From: Beduini massiliensis
GTDB lineage: Bacteria > Bacillota_I > Bacilli_A > Erysipelotrichales > Coprobacillaceae
DNA: 64,000 nt
Reading direction: 5' to 3'
NCBI RefSeq assembly: GCF_000829905.1
Contig: NZ_CDPP01000003.1
Span: 186,001-250,000 of the forward strand
Under the pieces are notes generated by a model. It was not told the DNA's origin. It saw only the letters and a list, made by a program, of their open reading frames with translations, and did not search any database. Positions 18,503-25,317 of this stretch are shown here, one piece after another (the stretch's first letter is position 1; each line of letters starts with the position of its first letter). The position numbers were made by a program, and so were the translations under genes.

Positions 18503-18532
18503 CAACTTCGGGACATTTTGTCCCGAAGTCCG
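18503..18532. repeat. Perfect 10-bp hairpin, second copy near the right end of the element
   Basis: CTTCGGGACA TTT TGTCCCGAAG is a perfect inverted repeat without a T tract. An imperfect copy of the surrounding 30 bp lies at 23145-23174. The two copies bracket the XRE gene and resistance cargo. The 18410-18747 stretch otherwise holds only the regulatory sites listed here. Confidence 0.55.
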
Positions 18533-18632
18533 ACTCCTTGCGGTGCTTCCCCAGCCGGGGTATTCCTTTTCGGACGGTCATTCTGTTTTCAAGGTGCCGT
18601 CCATCGATGAACTACCCTAAGTCTACACGAAA

Positions 18633-18670
18633 AAAATGCAATTCCCGGAATATTGCGAGAATTGCATTTT
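18633..18670. promoter_or_regulatory. 12-bp inverted repeat, candidate operator
   Basis: AAAATGCAATTC (18633-18644) and GAATTGCATTTT (18659-18670) form a perfect inverted repeat with a 14-nt spacer. The half-site ATTGCA recurs at the adjacent promoter. The site lies between the divergent Cys-rich VLP gene and the XRE gene and could control both. Confidence 0.55.
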
Positions 18671-18691
18671 GATGAAGTTTACACTTTGGAC

Positions 18692-18720
18692 ATTGCATTT
18701 TTGCAATCATTCTGTATAAT
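18692..18720 (+). promoter_or_regulatory. Promoter of the XRE regulator gene with overlapping operator
   Basis: TTGCAT (18693-18698), a 16-bp spacer and TATAAT (18715-18720) make a good promoter. The palindrome ATTGCA TTTT TGCAAT (18692-18707) covers its -35 region, so the downstream XRE protein probably represses itself. Confidence 0.6.
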
Positions 18721-18747
18721 GGAAGTATGCGGAGGAGGTGCGTATCT

Positions 18748-19545
18748 ATGGCTTTACCCGGAACGCCCGGACAGCGGATTTCCGATTTATGCAACGGGAA
18801 CCACATCACACAAAAGGAACTTGCGGAGAAGATAGGCGTTTCCGCTTCCCAGTTGAGCCGCATTGTCAGCGGCGAAACAAGAACGGTCAGCAGTGATATT
18901 CTCATAGGTGTGGCAAAGGAATTTAAGGTATCGACAGACTACATACTGGGCTTGTCTACCGTGAGCGTTCGTAAAAGCTACGATATTTCTGAATTAGGCT
19001 TGTCCGAGGGAGCCGTGAGGGGGCTTGTGACGGGTGCTGTTGATGTGCAAATCCTCAACCGCCTGTTGGAACACAGGAATTTTCCTAAGCTGATAGATTT
19101 GATACGGATTTATTTTCAGGATACGGCGGCAAAGGGCATAACAGCAAGAAACCAGCTTATCGAGATGGCAACGGCTTCCCTGTCCGACCTGATGAAAGAA
19201 CACCCGGAACACCGGGCAGAAGCGAAGCAGGATTTACAGCTTTTGAACGCCCAAAAGATAGGGGAACATGAAGCGGAGATTGAAAAAATCAAAAATGTGT
19301 TCCTGGCTATCCTGCGGGACATTAAGAAAGACATTGACAACGGGGAACAGCCGGGAGAAGCTGTGACCGCCGCTATGTTCCAAGCCATGCGGGACGCACT
19401 GGCGGAACAGAAGCAAAACCCGCTTTCCATTGACGATGTAGCGGCGATGGTTGCCGGACAGATCGGACAGCTTACGCCGATGGATGAAGAAACTGCCGAC
19501 CTGTTCAAGCAGTTGGCAAAAAAGATGATGAAAGGAATAGAATAA
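18748..19545 (+). CDS. XRE-family regulator of the element
   Basis: The 265-residue protein has an N-terminal helix-turn-helix (TQKELAEKIGVSASQLSRIVSGETRTVS, about residues 20-50) and YILGLS after it, then a long helical C-terminus without a recognised domain. The ATG at 18748 follows GGAGGAGGT and is preferred to the frame-extending ATG at 18727, which lies before that site. The gene is divergent from the mobilization genes. With the ATTGCA-type repeats in its promoter it is the likely element regulator. Confidence 0.8.
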   Translation: MALPGTPGQRISDLCNGNHITQKELAEKIGVSASQLSRIVSGETRTVSSDILIGVAKEFKVSTDYILGLSTVSVRKSYDISELGLSEGAVRGLVTGAVDVQILNRLLEHRNFPKLIDLIRIYFQDTAAKGITARNQLIEMATASLSDLMKEHPEHRAEAKQDLQLLNAQKIGEHEAEIEKIKNVFLAILRDIKKDIDNGEQPGEAVTAAMFQAMRDALAEQKQNPLSIDDVAAMVAGQIGQLTPMDEETADLFKQLAKKMMKGIE

Positions 19546-19569
19546 TAGCCTGTTATTCGAGATAATAAT

Positions 19570-20340
19570 ATGCCATTAGTAAAGCATGACTACCCTGTTT
19601 TAGAGTACGATACCGCATCAAAAGCTGTTTTTCAGCCGGGAAATGGGAAAAAATGTTTTCCTGCAAAAGCAGTGTTTGCTTTTTTAGGAGACGAGGTTGA
19701 AAATTATGCACATACCCATGATGGAATACAGATAGATGAATTTGAAAGTGCAACAAGACGATATCCTATTTATGAATGTCTTTATAATCAGGAGAAAATA
19801 TGTCTATGTCCGGCTCCTGTGGGAAGTGCTGCTGCCGTCCAAGTTTTAGAATATTTAATTGCAGGGGGTGTAACAAAGATTATTTCCGTCGGCTCCTGCG
19901 GCGTATTGGAAGACATCCCGGAAAATAGATTTTTGATACCTGTTTCTGCATTGAGAGATGAGGGAACATCTTACCATTATCTTCCTCCCTCCCGAGAAGT
20001 AGAGATTTCAAAGGCTGGTATAAATGCGATTGAATCTGCTTTAAGCCAAAAGAATATACCATATTGGGAAGTTAAAACATGGACAACAGACGGTTTTTAT
20101 CGAGAAACAGTAGAAATGGTTCAGTATCGGAAAGAAGAGGGATGTCAAGTAGTAGAAATGGAATGTTCCGCATTGGCGGCGTGTGCAAAATTTAGAAAAG
20201 TTACATGGGCTATGCTGCTTTTTTCAGCCGATACTCTTGCAGACCCTCATAAATACCAAGAAAGAGAATGGGGAAAAACAAGTATATCCATAGCCTTAGA
20301 ATTAGCCTTAGACGCTGTTTTATCAGTTGTTGAGGAGTAA
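19570..20340 (+). CDS. Nucleoside phosphorylase (uridine phosphorylase-like)
   Basis: The 256-residue protein of the PNP/UDP family has the phosphate- and ribose-site motifs CPAPVGSAAAVQVLEYL, ISVGSCGVL and VEMECSALAACAKF. It phosphorolyses nucleosides to base and sugar-1-phosphate. It sits between the XRE gene and ANT(9), and codon use changes here from the GC-rich backbone to the AT-richer cargo. Its presence in a resistance cluster is unexplained. It may modify a nucleoside-like drug or be a passenger. The ribosome-binding site is weak, so the exact start is uncertain. Confidence 0.8.
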   Translation: MPLVKHDYPVLEYDTASKAVFQPGNGKKCFPAKAVFAFLGDEVENYAHTHDGIQIDEFESATRRYPIYECLYNQEKICLCPAPVGSAAAVQVLEYLIAGGVTKIISVGSCGVLEDIPENRFLIPVSALRDEGTSYHYLPPSREVEISKAGINAIESALSQKNIPYWEVKTWTTDGFYRETVEMVQYRKEEGCQVVEMECSALAACAKFRKVTWAMLLFSADTLADPHKYQEREWGKTSISIALELALDAVLSVVEE

Positions 20341-20364
20341 AAATAAATACATATAGGAGTTACA

Positions 20365-21141
20365 ATGAATATAAATGAATTTCCACAACAAGTAAATCAA
20401 GTTATTTCAATAGCAGAAACCATATTACAAGGTCAAATATTGGGGATATATTTATATGGTTCAGCAACAATGAATGGGCTGCGTCCAGATAGTGATATAG
20501 ATATACTGATAATTACTAAACAAGAATTGAGTAATTCAATCAGAGCAGATCTAACAAAGCAATTATTGAAAATTTCTGGCTCCGTAGGCTGTATTGAAAA
20601 AAGACCTTTAGAGGTAACTATTATCAATCAATCTGATATTGTTCCGTTGCAATTTCCGCCAAAATGTCAGTATATGTATGGTGAATGGCTAAGGGGAGAG
20701 ATGGAAGCAGGAGAATATCCGCAAGCCTGCAATGACCCAGATATAATGATTTTATTATGGCAAGCAAGAAAAAATAGCATAACTTTGAAGGGGGCGGAAA
20801 GCAAAGAGCTTATTCCCGCTATCCCATTTCACGAAATTAAAAAAGCAATTCGGTTTTCTTTACCTGGTTTGATTTCCAGCTTTAAGGGTGATGAAAGAAA
20901 TGTGTTATTAACCTTATCACGAATGTGGTTTACTTTAGTAACAGAAGAAATCACGACAAAAGATGTTGCCGCAAAATGGGTAATTTTAAAATTGCCGGAG
21001 AGATTCCCCCCCCTGCTAACAACGGCAAAGGAAGCTTATTTGGGAAATTTGTCTGATGAATGGGAGACAGTAGAAAAGGAAGCGATGGCACTTGTAGAAT
21101 ATATGAAAAAACAAATTGAGGAATTACTTAGAACAGAGTAG
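20365..21141 (+). CDS. ant(9): Spectinomycin 9-O-nucleotidyltransferase, ANT(9)-like
   Basis: The 258-residue protein has the nucleotidyltransferase core GIYLYGSATMNGLRPDSDIDILI (GS...DxD, about residues 28-50), then RPLEVTIIN, YGEWLRGEME and the C-terminal KGDERNVLLTLSRMW, all characteristic of ANT(9)/AadA enzymes that adenylylate spectinomycin. By eye it resembles ANT(9) more than AadA. The sequence is diverged from the staphylococcal enzyme as I remember it. The ribosome-binding site is TAGGAG. It is followed immediately by a palindromic repeat. Confidence 0.88.
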   Translation: MNINEFPQQVNQVISIAETILQGQILGIYLYGSATMNGLRPDSDIDILIITKQELSNSIRADLTKQLLKISGSVGCIEKRPLEVTIINQSDIVPLQFPPKCQYMYGEWLRGEMEAGEYPQACNDPDIMILLWQARKNSITLKGAESKELIPAIPFHEIKKAIRFSLPGLISSFKGDERNVLLTLSRMWFTLVTEEITTKDVAAKWVILKLPERFPPLLTTAKEAYLGNLSDEWETVEKEAMALVEYMKKQIEELLRTE

Positions 21142-21273
21142 CAAAGTTAGCGGGGCCAATCAACGGTCAAGATGAACGGCGCATAAATGCGCCGCCGTTG
21201 ACAGTCCCGCCCGTCTTTGCTGATGGGCAATCAAGGCGGGAAAGCCCTAAAATGGCTTCCCGCCCATTTCAAT
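21140..21273 (+). repeat. 134-bp palindromic repeat, copy A
   Basis: It starts AGCAAAG at the stop of ANT(9) and contains nested inverted repeats: TCAACGG / CCGTTGA, CGGCGCAT / ATGCGCCG, CCCGCC / GGCGGG and AGCAAAG / CTTTGCT. It is nearly identical to copy B at 21910-22044, which suggests a mobile or recombination-active unit bounding the kinase gene. Confidence 0.8.
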
Positions 21274-21340
21274 CTTGAGAGAAGAAACGCTCCAAAACCA
21301 GAAAGAGAGCGGTAAATCTGAATTGCGAGGGAGAATGTAG

Positions 21341-21886
21341 ATGAATCAAGGAAGAATTATTGTGATTACAGGTTCGCCGGGAACAGGAAAGACAACAACT
21401 GCGTCGATTGTCGCAAAAGAATCGAACATGGATAAATCTGTGCATATGCACACAGACGACTTTTTTCATTATTTAAGCAAAGGAGCAATACCGCCGCATT
21501 TACCAGAGTCCAACGAACAAAATTTAGTTGTCATTGAAGCCTTTTTAGAAGCTGCAAAGCGCTATGCCCGCGGCGGATATGATGTAATTGTAGATGGAAT
21601 TGTCGGGCCATGGTTTTTGGAGCCATGGAAAGCTCTTGCCCAAGAAGATTACGAGGTACACTATATTGTATTAAGAGCGAGTAAAAAAGAAACTATGAAG
21701 CGAGCTGTGGAACGCTCAAAATTAGATAGAAAAACAAATATTGAATTAGTGGAAACAATGTGGGAGCAATTTTCCGGTTTGGGAGTATATGAATCAAATG
21801 TCATAGACACAACTACATTCACAATTAAAGATACGGTTTCCGCAATAAAAGAAAGAGTTGCATGTGGGACGTCTTTACTATCTTAG
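21341..21886 (+). CDS. P-loop kinase in the resistance cluster (phosphotransferase-like)
   Basis: The 181-residue protein begins with Walker A TGSPGTGKTT (about residues 10-19), then HTDDFFHYL, VIVDGIVGPWFLEPW and an arginine-rich lid (RAVERSKLDRKTN). The fold is that of shikimate/gluconate kinases and of chloramphenicol 3-O-phosphotransferase. The exact substrate cannot be read from the sequence. Its location between ANT(9) and ANT(6), bounded by two palindromic repeats, suggests a drug-modifying kinase. The ribosome-binding site AGGGAG precedes the ATG. Confidence 0.75.
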   Translation: MNQGRIIVITGSPGTGKTTTASIVAKESNMDKSVHMHTDDFFHYLSKGAIPPHLPESNEQNLVVIEAFLEAAKRYARGGYDVIVDGIVGPWFLEPWKALAQEDYEVHYIVLRASKKETMKRAVERSKLDRKTNIELVETMWEQFSGLGVYESNVIDTTTFTIKDTVSAIKERVACGTSLLS

Positions 21887-21909
21887 ACATTCCCATTTGT
21901 CAGGAAGAT

Positions 21910-22044
21910 AGCAAAGCCAGCCGAGCCAGTCAACGGTCAAGATGAACGGCGCATTTCATGCGCCGCCGTTGACAGTCCCGCCCGTCTTTGCTAAAGGGTA
22001 ATCAAGGCGGGAAAGCCCTAAAATGGCTTCACACCTATTTCAAT
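21910..22044 (+). repeat. 134-bp palindromic repeat, copy B
   Basis: The second copy lies 24 bp after the kinase stop and ends just before the ribosome-binding site of ANT(6). It differs from copy A mainly at hairpin loops and at the outer ends (TTTCATG for AAATG in one loop). Conservation of the stems with changes in loops suggests selection on structure. Confidence 0.8.
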
Positions 22045-22061
22045 AATTGGAGGAGATAAAA

Positions 22062-22928
22062 ATGAGATCAGAAAAGGAAGTTTATGATATTGTTTTGAAT
22101 TTTGCAAAAACAGACAAACGCATTCGCATGGTTACTTTGGAAGGATCTAGAACAAATACAAATATTCCGCCTGATGATTTTCAGGATTTTGATATTACTT
22201 TTTTTGTTACGGATATGGACAGCTTCACAAGTGATGATAAATGGCTAGATATATTTGGTGAAAGGTTGATTCTGCAAAAGCCGGAAGATATGGAATTATT
22301 TCCAGCTGTAGAAAAGGGATTTTCATATTTAATGCTGTTTACTGATGATGTTAAGATAGATTTAACTTTGCTGCCGCTGGAACTGATAGACGAGTATTTT
22401 ACATGGGATAAACTGGTAAAGTTACTGTTGGATAAAGACAACCGTATCGTAAAGCCGCCAATACCAACGGATATAGACTACCACTTGCAGAAGCCTACTC
22501 AAAGAATGTTTGACGATTGCTGTAATGAATTTTGGAATACTACAACATATGTAGTAAAGGGCTTATGCCGCAAAGAAATTCTTTTTGCTATTGACCATAT
22601 GAATGATATAGTACGAAAAGAATTGCTTCGCATGATTTCCTGGCTGATTGGTATCAAACAGGGATTTCATTTCAGTTTGGGAAAAAACTATAAATTTATG
22701 AAGCAATATGTCCCAGAGGAATTGTGGGAACGACTTATGTCCACTTATAATATGGATTCCTATCCCCATATGTGGGAATCCTTTGAACAATGTATGGCAT
22801 TGTTCCGGGAGGTTTCGTCAGAAGTGGCATGCCAGTTGGATTACCAGTATCCACTATATGATGAAAAAATCAGTAATTATGTGATTCGGCAAAAGAAAAA
22901 ATATGGCATTGAAGATGATAACAAATAA
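22062..22928 (+). CDS. aadE: Streptomycin 6-nucleotidyltransferase, ANT(6)/AadE
   Basis: The 289-residue protein shows VTLEGSRTNTNIPPDDFQDFDITFFV (GS...DxD nucleotidyl-transfer motif), QKPEDMELFP, KIDLTLLPLE, DDCCNEFWN and GLCRKEILFAIDH, all diagnostic of ANT(6). The ending NYVIRQKKKY resembles ANT(6)-Ib more than ANT(6)-Ia as I remember them. It confers streptomycin resistance by adenylylation. The ATG at 22062 has GGAGGAG in front. It is the last cargo gene. Confidence 0.93.
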   Translation: MRSEKEVYDIVLNFAKTDKRIRMVTLEGSRTNTNIPPDDFQDFDITFFVTDMDSFTSDDKWLDIFGERLILQKPEDMELFPAVEKGFSYLMLFTDDVKIDLTLLPLELIDEYFTWDKLVKLLLDKDNRIVKPPIPTDIDYHLQKPTQRMFDDCCNEFWNTTTYVVKGLCRKEILFAIDHMNDIVRKELLRMISWLIGIKQGFHFSLGKNYKFMKQYVPEELWERLMSTYNMDSYPHMWESFEQCMALFREVSSEVACQLDYQYPLYDEKISNYVIRQKKKYGIEDDNK

Positions 22929-23340
22929 AATTTTTTCAATCGAAAAAATTTATTTTGATTATTCAATTTTGAAAAACTGAATACCTCAAAATCAGAAAGA
23001 GAGCGGCCAAGCACTTTGAGGGATTGGCCGCCTTGTCCACCCATCCAGCGGGACAGCGGGCGGAGGTCAAGGCCGGGTGTAAACCCGTTCATTTCAGCCT
23101 TGACGGTTGCCCGTTGTCCTGCTACTTTTCCGGGAGTGTGGCCACAACTTCGGGACACTTTGTCCACAAGTCGGAGCGTAGGACGAGGAACTGGGGCTTT
23201 CATATACGCCCTGTCTGCTGATGAGTCCAGACCTGCGCTTGCGGCTCCACGCCACGCAAGCACAGCCCTGTTTTCCTGCCGCTTCAAATGCCCTTGCCCT
23301 CCCCGGCGGCAACGGCATTTTCACGGCAACGCCGGCAGAG
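22929..23340. other. Non-coding, GC-rich right part of the element
   Basis: No convincing gene is present. The segment begins with CAGAAAGAGAGCGG at 22991-23004, also found at 21299-21312 in front of the kinase gene. It carries a copy of the 18503-18532 hairpin region at 23145-23174. Open frames here are by-products of high GC. Confidence 0.6.
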
Positions 23341-23380
23341 CGTATAACACACTACACTTTGCTTCGCAAAGTCGTGTGCC
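23341..23380 (-). other. MobV-type origin of transfer (oriT)
   Basis: On the minus strand the sequence is ACTTTGC GAA GCAAAGT (inverted repeat, 23356-23372), followed by TAGTGTG/TTAT (23344-23354), the nick-site sequence I know from pMV158-type oriT. The nick would fall between 23348 and 23347 on the minus strand. The MobV relaxase is encoded in the same element. The site lies about 170 bp from the right end. Confidence 0.82.
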
Positions 23381-23521
23381 AAATGGGGGCGTTGCCCCCT
23401 TTGGAAACCCCCACAAGAAAAGGCGGTACGCTACCCCTCCACGGGGCGCATACCGCCTTTTCTTGTTATCCAGCCCTCCGGCTGTATCGGTTGAGCAAAA
23501 GTCCGCGTGGGATTGATGTGG

Positions 23522-23552
23522 TATCTTTAACTTTGGGAAACTCCACTTTCCC
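23522..23552 (+). other. Right attachment site (attR side)
   Basis: TATCTTTAACTTTGGGAAA (23522-23540), the spacer CTCCAC, then the core TTTCCC (23547-23552). In a circular element the two ends would form a palindromic attP: 19-bp arms matching at 17 positions around a 6-bp spacer. Confidence 0.75.
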
Positions 23553-23655
23553 ATTTGGAAATGGCAGTACGTGAAACATAGAGACACTCAGCCAGTTGTT
23601 CTTGTGTCATTTGCTTTTGTTTTCTTAGCTGCTGTAATTTTTCACTAAAGTCCAT
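23548..23655 (-). pseudogene. bcrR: bcrR 5' part (DNA-binding domain), cut off by the mobile element
   Basis: From an ATG at 23655, preceded by AGGAGGAAG, the frame encodes [18 protein letters not shown] and then SRTAISKWE, the start of an XRE helix-turn-helix. At the junction it passes into element sequence, adding SGVSQS before a stop at 23527-23529, for a 42-residue remnant. Codon 36 (Glu) joins exactly to the Thr codon at 14332-14330 across GGGAAA. The truncated product lacks the last HTH helix and all membrane segments. Confidence 0.85.
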
Positions 23656-23687
23656 ACAGCTTCCTCCTAAATGATTATTTATCTAAT

Positions 23688-23716
23688 ACTATAGTATATC
23701 CCATCCATTTAAACAA
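23688..23716 (-). promoter_or_regulatory. bcrR promoter with palindrome at the -10
   Basis: On the minus strand TTGTTT (23716-23711), 17 bp and TATAGT (23693-23688). The perfect palindrome ATACTATAGTAT (23686-23697) covers the -10. The rest of the 23656-23958 gap is AT-rich and carries no gene. Confidence 0.5.
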
Positions 23717-23958
23717 CTAAAAGCCTAATTTAATAATTTTAACGTTTCTTAATCTAGGTGTTTTAATAAGAAAAATTCATATATTAAATAAGAAATATCC
23801 TAAGTTTAGAACCTTAAATATATGAAGTAGACAAAATCATATCGAATATATAAAAAATTATTTTATTTTTAAATTATCTCCCGATTATTAGTATGCTGTA
23901 TAAATTCAACGTGCTATGATGAATTTATAACACAATGAGTTAAAAGGAGAAGTGTGAC

Positions 23959-24810
23959 ATGAAACGAGCAAAATTAAGTGTAAAAACAATAAAAAAGTAT
24001 AAAAATTTTCTATATGAAGAAGAACGAAGTACCTCAACGATTAATAAGTATATAAGGGATATCCAATCTTTTTATGAGTATCTGCCGGAAGATAAAATGA
24101 TTACTAAAGAAATTCTAGTGGCATATAAGCAGCATCTCGCTGATAAAAAATATAAAATATCCAGCATCAATAGTATGTTAGTGGCTATTAACGGACTTTT
24201 GGAATTTATGAATTTAAGCAGTTTCAAATTAAAATTACATAAACTGCAGCGAAATGTCATCTGTGAAGAAGAACTGTCCAAAGAAGAATACAAGAGGCTG
24301 TTGGAAGCTGCTTTGAAAAAAGAAAATGAACGTCTTTACATGCTGCTGCAAACCATTTGTGGTACGGGCATACGTGTATCGGAACATCAATATATTACTG
24401 TCGAAAGTTTAAAAGAAGGAAAATCAGTCGTTCATAATAAAGGCAAAACACGAGTAATTTTTATTCCTGATAAATTAAGAAAGATTCTGATTCTTTACTG
24501 CAAACAAGAAAAGATATTAAGTGGTCCGATATTCGTAACTAAACGAGGAAATCCAATGGATCGTTCAAATATTTGGGTAGCCATGAAAAAACTATGTGAA
24601 GACGCAAAGGTGGATGGAAAGAAAGTCTATCCTCATAATTTACGTCATCTGTTTGCCTTAACCTACTATAGAATGCAAAAAGATGTCGTGAGATTAGCAG
24701 ATATACTTGGACATTCCAATATTGAGACAACTCGTATTTATACGATGACAAGCGGAAAAGAATATCAAAAGTCTTTATCAAAAATGGATTTAGTGGATCT
24801 CCTTTGTTAA
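23959..24810 (+). CDS. Tyrosine recombinase/integrase (XerD-like)
   Basis: The 283-residue protein has an N-terminal SAM-like core-binding domain (about residues 10-85) and a catalytic domain with the Arg in CGTGIRVSE, HNLRHLF (HxxR), LGHSNIETT and the final Tyr in RIYTM. All catalytic positions appear intact. It may be a local DNA invertase, a remnant integrase that brought the bcr region, or a chromosomal recombinase. No att site is obvious. It is a single gene outside the serine-recombinase element. Confidence 0.85.
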   Translation: MKRAKLSVKTIKKYKNFLYEEERSTSTINKYIRDIQSFYEYLPEDKMITKEILVAYKQHLADKKYKISSINSMLVAINGLLEFMNLSSFKLKLHKLQRNVICEEELSKEEYKRLLEAALKKENERLYMLLQTICGTGIRVSEHQYITVESLKEGKSVVHNKGKTRVIFIPDKLRKILILYCKQEKILSGPIFVTKRGNPMDRSNIWVAMKKLCEDAKVDGKKVYPHNLRHLFALTYYRMQKDVVRLADILGHSNIETTRIYTMTSGKEYQKSLSKMDLVDLLC

Positions 24811-25230
24811 TCGCAAAAGGATCGATAAAACTTATAAAGGGACTCTAAATTAAGTTTTATAACCCCATGCAGCAATAAGTTGTGGAAAAAAGGATATTCT
24901 ATTGCTTTAAGAGCTGGTCTGGTATGAAAGTATGTAATCGAATTATTCAAAGTATTGAACATTTCTACAGCCACTTGGAAATTGAATGCAAAGATAAGTT
25001 AGATTGAATTTAAAGAAGGTGTAGTCAAAAGAAAAAATAGGATTATTGATTTTTATAATAAGGGATAGAAGAATAAATTTGAATGAATAAGAGAAAAGAT
25101 CCGATGATTCCTAATAATTTAAATGGGTTTATCGTAGTTAAAAAGATAAAAAATATTGAGTGAAGGCTTATCAGTATCATTTTGATAAGTCTTTTTATAT
25201 GGTTAAAATCATGATAAAATGACACTATAT
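24811..25230. other. AT-rich intergenic region without a recognisable gene
   Basis: Only a short open stretch near 24930-25000 (reading QSIEHFYSHLEIEC) is visible, too short and without a ribosome-binding site to call. It could be a decayed gene tail. Confidence 0.4.
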
Positions 25231-25248
25231 CATAGGACGTGTCCTATG
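25231..25248. promoter_or_regulatory. 18-bp inverted repeat, candidate operator
   Basis: CATAGGAC GT GTCCTATG is a perfect inverted repeat with a 2-nt centre, 70 bp upstream of the deoxyribosyltransferase-like gene. The symmetry suggests a dimeric repressor site. No regulator gene is adjacent. Confidence 0.5.
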
Positions 25249-25317
25249 TAAGCGCGAATAGAAAATTTAAGTTAGCAGTAAAGTGAATAAAACAAAGTAT
25301 GTAAAAGGGAGGATAAC

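Larger units (their letters stand above)
14338..23552. mobile_element. 9.2-kb integrative mobilizable element with aminoglycoside-resistance cargo
   Basis: The boundaries are defined by the split bcrR reading frame and by TTTCCC, which occurs once at each end (14332-14337 and 23547-23552). The backbone (14338-19560 and 22980-23546) is visibly GC-rich compared with the AT-rich host. The resistance cargo at 19570-22928 is of lower GC, so it is itself a later addition. The element encodes a large serine recombinase for integration, a MobV relaxase with a matching oriT, and a RepA-type protein. It has no conjugation machinery and so depends on a helper. Confidence 0.88.

Noticed and set aside
21140-22044. 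Integron attC sites
   Set aside because: The repeats are palindromic and cassette-like, but I see neither an IntI-type integrase nor convincing GTTRRRY core sites, so they are reported only as repeats.
22877-23587. Several overlapping open frames in the GC-rich right end of the element
   Set aside because: They are found on both strands, lack ribosome-binding sites and family motifs, and overlap the oriT and attR. They result from few stops in GC-rich DNA.
24930-25000. Possible transposase or AraC fragment (QSIEHFYSHLEIEC)
   Set aside because: Too short, with no start signal and no convincing match to a family.
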